Of a stretch of 62,375 nucleotides of DNA, positions 51,888 through 58,992 are shown piece after piece; the stretch's first letter is position 1, and each line of letters starts with the position of its first letter. The DNA comes from Reyranellaceae bacterium (lineage in GTDB: Bacteria > Pseudomonadota > Alphaproteobacteria > Reyranellales > Reyranellaceae). The notes beneath the pieces were generated by a model that was given only the letters and a program-made list of their open reading frames with translations, ran no database searches and had not been told where the DNA came from. The stretch spans positions 1 to 62,375 of the forward strand of contig JALHMM010000028.1 in NCBI GenBank assembly GCA_022844045.1. Direction: 5' to 3'. A program made the position numbers and the translations under genes.

Positions 51888-52784
51888 TCAGACGCGGCCC
51901 TGTGAGAACTCACTGCATTCCAGGGACTCTGCAATCATCGGCACCAACGTGATGGCGTTGCTCGGATGGCTCACTGCGTCGGTTGAAACAATTCGGGCAG
52001 AGGCCTCGGCAAGCATTTTGTAGGCATCATCAGAGAACAAGGCATGGACCACGACGCAGATCGGACAAGGGAAGCCCCTGAGTCGCAGTTCGCTGGCGGC
52101 TTCGATGAGCGTGCGCCCCGATGAGCAGATGTCGTCGATGAGGACCGGCTGGTGATCCAGCCACTCGGACAGATCAGGAAGTACGATCTCGACTTCCCGA
52201 TCGCCACGGCGAATTTTGCGGGCGACGGCATGCGGCGCGCCCGCTCTGCCAGCAACAGACGAAACCCACTGCTCACTCTCCACATCAGGGCCGATGATCA
52301 ATGGCTTAGCTATCTCAGCCCCAATCCAGTCAGCCAGCAATGGTGCAGCGTGCAAGACTAGTGTCCGCGCGGTGTAGAGGTCAGCTAGCGTCGGATAACG
52401 GTGCAGATGCGGGTCCACGGTGGTGATCTTATCGAAGCTGCCCGACAGGAGCCGCGCAAAAGTTCGGGATGTCACAGCTTCGCCAGGCTGGAAGCGAGAA
52501 TCCTGGCGCATGTATGCCAGGTAGGGCGCTACTAGGTTCACCCGGGTGGCGCCAAGCTCGCGCGCCGCGTCCGCCGCAAACATCAGACCGAGAAAGCCCG
52601 CATCTGGACGCACCAGCGAGCAGACCAGATCAACCGAGCGCCCCCGAACCTCGGATAGCAGCCGAACGTAACTCTCTTGGTCGGGAAAACGCCGCATCTC
52701 TAAGTGGCCAAGCTCCCACCCGCCCGCTCTCGCTAGGCTCTCGGCGAAATTCTCGTTGCCGGGCATCGGCACGATCATTCGCAT
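51888..52784 (-). CDS. prs: Ribose-phosphate pyrophosphokinase (PRPP synthetase-like)
   Basis: 298-residue enzyme that converts ribose-5-phosphate and ATP to PRPP. Visible family elements are MRRFPDQESYVRLLSEV, YLAYMRQDSRFQPGEAVTSR, the His pair in TTVDPHLHRYPTLADLY, and the PRPP loop VLIDDICSSGRTLIEAA. It is slightly shorter than housekeeping Prs, which fits a specialised paralogue. The ATG at 52784 has GGAG 9 bases upstream. A 202-base gap separates it from the RNase gene, in which I see no gene. Confidence 0.9.
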   Translation of the reverse strand: MRMIVPMPGNENFAESLARAGGWELGHLEMRRFPDQESYVRLLSEVRGRSVDLVCSLVRPDAGFLGLMFAADAARELGATRVNLVAPYLAYMRQDSRFQPGEAVTSRTFARLLSGSFDKITTVDPHLHRYPTLADLYTARTLVLHAAPLLADWIGAEIAKPLIIGPDVESEQWVSSVAGRAGAPHAVARKIRRGDREVEIVLPDLSEWLDHQPVLIDDICSSGRTLIEAASELRLRGFPCPICVVVHALFSDDAYKMLAEASARIVSTDAVSHPSNAITLVPMIAESLECSEFSQGRV

Positions 52785-52987
52785 GATGGGCAACTCCGAC
52801 CGAGCGGCTGAATTCAGATGCTAGCGAGCGAGCCCCGATACTGTGGCCTCGCACAATTGATCCATCATAGTGCCGAAGAAAGGCATGAGGTTTGCGATGG
52901 ATCAATCGCGCCCTCACGCCCGGCCCGCATCCGATCGACGAGCCGCAAATCTCCTTTGATCATTCCCAGGCGAGGGTGAGGTTGTGT

Positions 52988-53001
52988 GTGATCTACATCA
53001 A
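52988..53001. promoter_or_regulatory. FNR/FixK-like box in the divergent region
   Basis: GTGAT-CTAC-ATCAA differs from the consensus TTGAT-N4-ATCAA at one base. It lies about 210 bases upstream of the PRPP synthetase start and 135 bases upstream of the DUF2933 gene. The surrounding 345 bases (52785-53129) hold no gene I can support. The box could activate either direction under low oxygen. Confidence 0.55.
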
Positions 53002-53129
53002 CTCGTGCGTTCAGCCCTGCGGTTAAACATTCAAGATGGAAACGATGTGCGTCCTGGCCGCTCAAATTCCGGGGCGGGTGTCGGGCGTGGCATGAGTCTG
53101 GACTTTGCGTGGTCACGCAGGAGGACATC

Positions 53130-53393
53130 ATGAGTGAGCATCATTCGGCAGAGGAGCGGCCATTATACCGATCGCCCATCGGATTGGCTTTGATCGGGTT
53201 CATGGCCGTGGGCGCATTCCTCCTGATTTTCGAGCATCGGGCGCATATCTTTGTCGGCAATTGGTTTCTGTGGTTATTGCCCCTCGGATGCGTCGCAATG
53301 CACTTCTTCCATGGTGGGCATGGCCACCATCGTGGACATGGCGGCGATCCCAAAGACCGCGACCAGGGCGGGCTAGAACCAAAAGATCGCTGA
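53130..53393 (+). CDS. DUF2933 family small membrane protein
   Basis: 87 residues with two hydrophobic segments (IGLALIGFMAVGAFLLIFEH and FLWLLPLGCVAMHFF), then a His/Gly-rich tail (HGGHGHHRGHGGDPKDRD). This is the layout of DUF2933 proteins, often found in copper and silver resistance regions. The ATG at 53130 has AGGAGG upstream. It is followed after 11 bases by an ICMT-type gene, so they probably share a transcript. The function is unknown; metal binding by the tail is likely. Confidence 0.85.
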   Translation: MSEHHSAEERPLYRSPIGLALIGFMAVGAFLLIFEHRAHIFVGNWFLWLLPLGCVAMHFFHGGHGHHRGHGGDPKDRDQGGLEPKDR

Positions 53394-53404
53394 GGAGACC
53401 TCGA

Positions 53405-54064
53405 ATGACCGGCATCGACACATCGGCCTACGGGCTGTGGGGCCTGGCAGTGATCAACTCTGTCGTCTTCATCCTGTTTGCCTTCAGCTTTTTCAAACCG
53501 AGGACTGGTCGCGATTGGCGCTCATTCGGTGCCTTTAGCGCCTTTGTCGTGGCGCTGTTCGCGGAGATGTACGGCTTTCCACTGACAATCTACTTTCTGT
53601 CGGGATGGCTCCAAAGCAGGTACCCGGGAGTAGACTGGTTCTCACATGATGCCGGCCACTTGCTCGAAACGCTGTTTGGCTGGAAGACCAACCCTCACTT
53701 CGGGCCCTTCCATGTCGTTAGCTTCGTCTTCATCGGTGCCGGCTTCTGGCTAATCGCCTCAGGATGGCGCGTGCTCTATGAGGCACAACGACGTCGACAG
53801 CTGGCAACGACTGGAGCGTACGCCCATATTCGGCACCCCCAGTATCTCGGCTTCGTGCTTGTGATGTTCGGCTTCCTCTTACAGTGGCCGACACTGCTCA
53901 CGCTCGCAATGTTCCCCATTTTGACGGTGTTGTACGCATATCTTGCACGACAGGAGGAACGAAATACTCTGCTGCAGTTTGGAGACGAGTACCGCCGCTA
54001 TATGGCTCGTGTGCCAGCCTTCATTCCAAAGTTGGCGGACCTCATGTCAGGGCGAGCGACCTGA
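53405..54064 (+). CDS. Isoprenylcysteine carboxyl methyltransferase (ICMT) family protein
   Basis: 219-residue membrane methyltransferase-like protein. Five hydrophobic segments surround the conserved cytosolic motif TTGAYAHIRHPQYLGFVLVM and the C-terminal RQEERNTLLQFGDEYRRYM, which form the SAM-binding region of ICMT/PEMT-type enzymes. The ATG at 53405 has GAGGAG upstream. These proteins often accompany DUF2933 in metal-resistance regions. Their bacterial substrate is unknown. Confidence 0.85.
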   Translation: MTGIDTSAYGLWGLAVINSVVFILFAFSFFKPRTGRDWRSFGAFSAFVVALFAEMYGFPLTIYFLSGWLQSRYPGVDWFSHDAGHLLETLFGWKTNPHFGPFHVVSFVFIGAGFWLIASGWRVLYEAQRRRQLATTGAYAHIRHPQYLGFVLVMFGFLLQWPTLLTLAMFPILTVLYAYLARQEERNTLLQFGDEYRRYMARVPAFIPKLADLMSGRAT

Positions 54065-54493
54065 CTTCCCGCCGTGAGACCCCCGCCGGTCGGTAGCGAA
54101 GAAACTGGCTCACAAGGGCGCAGTGCACTGTGACTCGGCGGCGATCTTGTGCAGGGTCGGCCGATAAGATCATGGTGTCCTCGCCATCGATTAAGCTTCT
54201 GGGGTCCGCGAATACCGTGCTACCAGGCAAGCGTCGACCCGCTTGGCTTGGCGCCAATCCGGTTCGGTTCAGCAAGAGGCGACCTCATGGCAAATCCTGT
54301 CGCACGCGAACAAAACATTGCAGACGACGAATACCGGTGGCACCACGAAACGAGATCGGCTTGGCTCAGGCTCGTTGCGCTTGCCATTCTGGTTATGAAC
54401 CTGCTGGTGGCTGAGCACGTTGATAGTGCCGTGGTTCGCGCCTACGCAATTGTCGCGTATGGGCTGGCAACTATCTGTGGCCTCGGCTTGGCA

Positions 54494-55296
54494 CTAGGTG
54501 CTGTTTACAAACCGCAACAAGCGGCGAATGAGAGCCAAGTGTAGCGTGTCGAGGAAGGATCGGGCGAGCTTGTCGTAGCGCGTGGCGACGGCGCGGTTGA
54601 TCTTGAGATGCCCGAAGGTCCGCTCGATGCGGTTGCGCTGCTTGTAGTCGCGTCTGTTCCAACGGATCGCGGTGGTGCGGTTGGATCGCGGCGGGATGAC
54701 GGCGCGGATGCCACGGTGCTTGAGATCGTCACGAATAGCATTGGTGTCGTAGCCCTTGTCGGCGAGCAGCGCGTCCGCCGCCCGCTCGGGCAATTCGATC
54801 AGGACTTCGTACGCCTTGCAGTCGGCCGCTTCGCCTGAGGTGAGGTGAAAGCCGAGCGGGATGCCGCCGGCATCACAGATACAGTGAACCTTACTGGTGA
54901 ACCCGCCCCGCGACTGGCCAAAAGCTTGTTCGCGCGTCCCCCTTTTGCGCCGGCGGCCGACACATGTCCCCGTACCGTCGTGCTGTCGATGCTGTGATGG
55001 CGGTTGTCGGCCATCGCCTGTGCCAGCGTGGTGGCGATCGCCTCCCACGCGCCGGTCTGGCTCCAGCGTCGGAAGCGTTGGTAGACGGTCATCCACTTGC
55101 CGTACTTCTCCGGCACATCGCGCCACGGCGTGCCGGTACGGATACGCCACAAGATGCCGTTGATCGTCTGCCGCAGATCGTCCGGTGGCCGCCCGGTTCC
55201 CACTACCGGCAACGCCGCCTGGAGCGTCCGCCATTCGCCTTCGCTCAGATCGCCACGGCTCACGATTCCCTCCTTCAGAGGGAATCCTTGAATCAA
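54494..55296 (-). CDS. IS5-family DDE transposase, made by -1 frameshift
   Basis: The first frame (55296 down to about 54945) has SEGEWRTLQAALPVVGTGRP and NRHHSIDSTTVRGHVSAAGA with the first catalytic Asp. The second frame continues KRGTREQAFGQSRGGFTSKV, LLADKGYDTNAIRDDL with the second Asp, and QRNRIERTFGHLKINRAVAT with the Glu. The switch is at an AAAAGGGGG run (54938-54945 on the plus strand as CCCCCTTTT), a plausible -1 slip site. The stop codon TAG comes from the CTAG target duplication, so the reading frame uses the whole end of the element. Confidence 0.88.
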
Positions 55297-55333
55297 TCCG
55301 CGATCCGGCCGTCAATAGCTTTGTAAACAGCAC
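54498..55333. mobile_element. IS5-family insertion sequence, 836 bp, CTAG target duplication
   Basis: The 14-base terminal inverted repeats are perfect: GTGCTGTTTACAAA at 54498-54511 and TTTGTAAACAGCAC at 55320-55333. The target duplication CTAG flanks both sides (54494-54497 and 55334-55337). The single transposase on the minus strand is intact apart from an expected frameshift. Perfect ends and an exact duplication indicate a recent insertion. It fits the IS5 family, IS427-like group. Confidence 0.92.
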
Positions 55334-55844
55334 CTAGAGTGTAGCCTGCACTTGAAGGATTGCCTGAGTCGCTGGAAGGAAGAGAGGCGACAAGTCGGTA
55401 ACCCGGCGTTGGAAGCCGGAATCGGCCTCCACGTCGGGCTTGTCACGGCTGGGGTTTTGCGAAGCGGATCGCACGGCGAGTTCACTGTTGTCGGTGACGC
55501 TGTCGATGTTGCGGAGCGACTGGAACGCCTGTGCGGAAAGTTGCAAACCACGCTCGTCGTTTCCGAAGCGGTTTCGCGAGAAGTTCCGTCGTTCGATGAA
55601 CTCAGCCCTTGTATTTTGAGGCGGCTGCGCTTGATGGGCGAAGTGGTAAGCTCCGGACCGCGTACGTACTGTGAACTCGCGATGCGGCTGTCGAATAGGT
55701 CCTTTAGTTGCGTGGACTGTTGAACAGTGGCGGCTTCAGAAACGGAGCAGCAGCTTCGATAGAATCGCCGCAGCGCCGAACAGCGCGGCCGAATGCCGAG
55801 CGAGCGGCACGCTCGGGCTATACGACTATTTGTCGTCAATAGCC

Positions 55845-56861
55845 TTATGGAACGGGAGCTTGAACCGAGCGCAACACAGTGTACGGCCCATTAATGTAGA
55901 TGCAATGGGGTGAGCGGCCGACCTTGACGGTCGCGACTATCTTGCGCGTCGCCAGGTCGATGGCGGCGATCTGCCTCCGCCAGCGTTGGCTGACCCAAAT
56001 CTGCTTGCCGTCTGGTGTGAAATCGAGATCGTCCGGGCCACCGGGAACGCGGTACGTCTCGACAACTTCCAGCTTGTCGAGATCGATCATAGAGATCGTG
56101 CCCTCGACCCGGTTCGTGATCAGGACACGCACGCCGTCTCCTGGCATGCGGAAAATGTTGTGAGCCCCTCGACCGGTCTTGATGCGCTTGACGACGGCGC
56201 GCGCGGCGATGTCGATGACAACGGCGGAGTCCTCGCCGGTCAGTCCGACCAACAAGCGCTTCTGATCGGGAAACACATAGATTCCGGCCGGGGATTCTCC
56301 AACATCGACGCTCCAGACGATTTCCTTTGTGGCCATGTCGAGCGCGGCGACCGAGTTCGACCCCTGGACGGTGATGAAGGTGAACGCGCTGTCGGCGCTG
56401 AACGTCAGATGACTCGGCAGCGAGAAAAGCGGCAGGCGCTTGACGAGGCGGAAATCCGTCGCGTCGTAGATATCGACGTGGTTCACCCGATAGGCGGCGG
56501 TTACGAACCACTTACCGTCGGGACTGAAACCGATCTGGTAGGGATCGATGATATTTCTGATGCGCCTGCGCTCTTGCCCGGTGACAGGATCAACAAACTG
56601 AAGCTCGTTGGTCACGGTCGACGCGATGATGAGATCCTTACCGTCCGGTGTCAGGATCGCGTGGTGCGGCTCGCGGCCGACCGGGATGCGTCGAATCTCG
56701 GTCATCGATTGCCGGTCAACGATGCTCATCGACGCTTCGTCTGAATTTGTGACAATGACGGTGTATGGGGTCTGCGCCCGGGGCGCGACGCCGGGCGCTA
56801 TCGCCGCGATGACACCGAGGGTCAACGCGACGCGCCTCAGCGTTACCATCAAAGATGGCAT
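55845..56861 (-). CDS. Periplasmic YVTN/YncE-family beta-propeller protein
   Basis: 338 residues with a signal peptide (residues 1-30), then repeated propeller blades of about 40 residues, each like IRRIPVGREPHHAILTPDGK or IVATVKVGRSPHCIY. These are YVTN/SMP-30-type blades, seven in all by my reading. The ATG at 56861 has a GGGG run upstream. Proteins of this kind bind metals or support cytochrome maturation in the periplasm. It lies upstream of nothing on its strand but is next to SCO and PCuAC genes. Confidence 0.8.
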   Translation of the reverse strand: MPSLMVTLRRVALTLGVIAAIAPGVAPRAQTPYTVIVTNSDEASMSIVDRQSMTEIRRIPVGREPHHAILTPDGKDLIIASTVTNELQFVDPVTGQERRRIRNIIDPYQIGFSPDGKWFVTAAYRVNHVDIYDATDFRLVKRLPLFSLPSHLTFSADSAFTFITVQGSNSVAALDMATKEIVWSVDVGESPAGIYVFPDQKRLLVGLTGEDSAVVIDIAARAVVKRIKTGRGAHNIFRMPGDGVRVLITNRVEGTISMIDLDKLEVVETYRVPGGPDDLDFTPDGKQIWVSQRWRRQIAAIDLATRKIVATVKVGRSPHCIYINGPYTVLRSVQAPVP

Positions 56862-56981
56862 GAAAGACGCCCCCCGGATCGACACGACCCGATCATGTGC
56901 CCGGCGCTCCGAAAACAAAACGCCTTGTTTGTTGCGTCCATTATAGTGGTCTCATGCGCCGGGACGAAGTCTCTTCGCGGT

Positions 56982-57581
56982 TTACCGAACGAGAGCGCGC
57001 AGTTTGGCGAGATTAACCCCCGGTGTCCGGTCGTGCAGATCGAGGGTGCCCTTCAGGCTACCCTTGCGGGTCACCAAGAAAACCCCCGCCGTGTGATCCA
57101 TTGTGTAGTCGCCGTCCGTGGTGGGCACCTTCTTGAAGTACACGCCCCAGGCTTTGGCCATGGCCGCGACCTGCTCCATCGTTCCAGTCAGGCCAACGAT
57201 CCGCTTGTCGAAGGCCTCGGCATAGTCCCGCATGATTTCGATGGTATCGCGCTCTGGATCGACAGTGACGAACAGCACGGTCATCCGGTCGGCATCGGGG
57301 CCGAGCGTCGCCATAAGATCAGCCATCTCGATCAGCGTCGTCGGACAAACGTCGGCGCAACGCGTGAAACCGAAGAAGATGACGAGCGGCCGCTCCTTGA
57401 AGTCGCGCTCCGTGACCGTCCGCCCGTAACCGTCTACCATCGTGAAGGGGCCGCCATAGCGCGGCGCGTCGGCGCTTTGCGACGGAGCCGGCGAGCCGCC
57501 GTAGGTCAGAATCAGCAGCGCGAGGGCGGCCATGATCGCCACGATCAGGCCGCCGAAGATATTCAGAAACCGCGATGACAT
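56982..57581 (-). CDS. SCO1/SenC family copper chaperone
   Basis: 199-residue membrane-anchored thioredoxin-fold protein that delivers copper to the CuA centre of cytochrome oxidase or handles redox there. The anchor is LIVAIMAALALLILTYG. The copper motif FTRCADVCPTTLIEMADLM gives CxxxC, and the distal His is in YTMDHTAGVFLV. Its start overlaps the PCuAC stop by 1 base (TGATG). This pairing is the standard CuA-assembly arrangement. Confidence 0.92.
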   Translation of the reverse strand: MSSRFLNIFGGLIVAIMAALALLILTYGGSPAPSQSADAPRYGGPFTMVDGYGRTVTERDFKERPLVIFFGFTRCADVCPTTLIEMADLMATLGPDADRMTVLFVTVDPERDTIEIMRDYAEAFDKRIVGLTGTMEQVAAMAKAWGVYFKKVPTTDGDYTMDHTAGVFLVTRKGSLKGTLDLHDRTPGVNLAKLRALVR

Positions 57582-58069
57582 CAGCGGCCGCGCTCCGGTG
57601 GCTTCGCGCCGAGCGGCAGAACCTCGAGGACCACGTCGATGTCGCCGGCCTTCTCGAAGACGAGCGTCGCCGGAATCCGGGCCCCCTTCACGAAACCCGC
57701 GGTGAGGTCGATGAACATCAGGTGGTAGCTGCCGGATTCGAGAATCACCGTTGTCTTCGCCGGGATGACGAGGCCGTCTTCCAGCGCCCGCATGCGCATG
57801 ATCGAGCCGTCCATCTTCATCTCGTGGACGTCGACGCGGCGTGCGACCGGGCTGCGCACGGCGACCAGTCGGTCATCCTCGGTGCCGCTGTTGGTGATCG
57901 AGAAATACCCGCCGCCGACCTGCGCAGTTGGCGGCGTCGCCCTCGACCACGGATTGCCGATGGCGATGCTGCCGCTCCTGTACTCCTGTGCAGTGGCGCG
58001 GCCGGTCCACAACAGGGCGATCAGAACCATGCCGGCGAACACGAGAGCGCGACGATGGAACCAGGTCAT
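57581..58069 (-). CDS. PCu(A)C periplasmic copper chaperone
   Basis: 162 residues with a signal peptide (MVLIALLWTGRATA). The cupredoxin-like domain carries the His/Met copper site: VDVHEMKMDGSIMRMRALED and GSYHLMFIDLTAGF. It would bind Cu(I) and pass it to SCO or to the oxidase. The ATG at 58069 has GGAGGG upstream. It is in one unit with SCO downstream and a small membrane protein upstream. Confidence 0.92.
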   Translation of the reverse strand: MTWFHRRALVFAGMVLIALLWTGRATAQEYRSGSIAIGNPWSRATPPTAQVGGGYFSITNSGTEDDRLVAVRSPVARRVDVHEMKMDGSIMRMRALEDGLVIPAKTTVILESGSYHLMFIDLTAGFVKGARIPATLVFEKAGDIDVVLEVLPLGAKPPERGR

Positions 58070-58080
58070 GCGGCCCTCCA

Positions 58081-58353
58081 CTACGACGCTTTCTCCGCTT
58101 CGCCTCGACTGCCCCAGGACGGAGAAAGACGATCGATCCACACGCTGCCCGCCATCTGGATTGCGACCAGGATCAGATGCGCGCTCATCAACAGCACGGC
58201 CGGCAGCGGCACTGTCGGCGGTACGCACAGGACGACCGCCGTCGCCCCTTCCACGAAGCTGATATGGCGCTTCGCCAGGCGGTGATGCAGCAAATGCAGC
58301 GCCTGCACGACCAGCAGGACGCTATAGGTCAGGGACGGCGTGAACTCGGGCAT
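58081..58353 (-). CDS. Small membrane protein of unknown function
   Basis: 90 residues with two hydrophobic segments (SVLLVVQALHLLHHRLAK and VPLPAVLLMSAHLILVAIQM), a His-rich bend (HLLHHRLAKRH) and a basic tail. It lies between the DsbA-like gene (18 bases upstream) and PCuAC (11 bases downstream) and is probably part of the same transcript. No family is recognised. Confidence 0.65.
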   Translation of the reverse strand: MPEFTPSLTYSVLLVVQALHLLHHRLAKRHISFVEGATAVVLCVPPTVPLPAVLLMSAHLILVAIQMAGSVWIDRLSPSWGSRGEAEKAS

Positions 58354-58371
58354 GATCGACCGGCCCCTCTT

Positions 58372-58977
58372 TCACCGCCGCGCGGCCTTCTCGATGGCCT
58401 GTTCGATCTCCGCGAAGTCGCGCACGCCGCGCAGCACAGTACCGCCGATGATCAATGTCGGCGTCGAGGTGACCTTGTGCTCCACCTCGCCGGCCTGCCG
58501 CTCCGCAACGATCGCGGTCGAGAGCTTGTCATCGGCCAGGCAAGCGTCGAACGCCGACCGCTTGACGCCCGCCAGGAGACCGATCTTGGCCAGCTCCGCC
58601 TTTGGATCCTTGCTATGGGCCCACTGGTCCTCGCTACGGTACAGCACATCGAGGAGGCCGAAGAACTGATCACGCGGCACGCATTCGGTCAACGCGGACG
58701 CCATCAGGGCGACGCGGTCGAGCGGAAAGTGGCGGTAGATCAGCTTTACCTTTCCGGTATCGATGTAGGTCTGCTTGACGCGCGGAAGAACCTGCACATG
58801 GAAGCGCTTGCAGTGATCGCAGGTGAGCGAGGCGTACTCGATGATCGTGACCGGGGCGTCCGCCTTGCCGAGCACCCGCTCCGACAAGGGGGCGGCCGAC
58901 ACGGACGCCGTGCCAAGACAGAGCGCGGGGATGACGAGCGTGAGCATGAGAATGAGTGTCTTGCAGGCTTTCAGCAC
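58372..58977 (-). CDS. DsbA-family thiol-disulfide oxidoreductase
   Basis: 201-residue periplasmic thioredoxin-fold protein with signal peptide (LILMLTLVIPALCLGTASVS). The active site is SLTCDHCKRFHVQVLP near residue 52, with cis-Pro in STPTLIIGG. The start is GTG at 58977 with GGAGG about 6 bases upstream. It may keep SCO and PCuAC cysteines or cytochrome thiols in the right state. It follows the ZntA gene by 15 bases. Confidence 0.88.
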   Translation of the reverse strand: MLKACKTLILMLTLVIPALCLGTASVSAAPLSERVLGKADAPVTIIEYASLTCDHCKRFHVQVLPRVKQTYIDTGKVKLIYRHFPLDRVALMASALTECVPRDQFFGLLDVLYRSEDQWAHSKDPKAELAKIGLLAGVKRSAFDACLADDKLSTAIVAERQAGEVEHKVTSTPTLIIGGTVLRGVRDFAEIEQAIEKAARR

Positions 58978-58992
58978 GGGGCGCCTCCGGGA

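Larger units (their letters stand above)
54287..55723 (+). pseudogene. Adenylate cyclase gene with internal deletion and IS insertion
   Basis: The left piece (from ATG 54287) encodes RWHHETRSAWLRLVALAILV and further membrane sequence matching the N-terminus of the cyclase at 32640-33947. The right piece (from 55337) encodes LSRWKEERRQVGNPALEAGI and HGEFTVVGDAVDVAERLERL, the second half of the catalytic domain. Removing the IS with one CTAG copy joins GLALE-CSLHL in one frame. The gene before insertion thus already lacked about 240 residues, including the two metal aspartates. It cannot have been an active cyclase even before the IS arrived. Confidence 0.85.

Noticed and set aside
51679..51888. 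Short minus-strand frame between PRPP synthetase and the RNase gene
   Set aside because: Overlaps the RNase start, is Pro/Arg-rich without domain, and lacks a convincing ribosome site.
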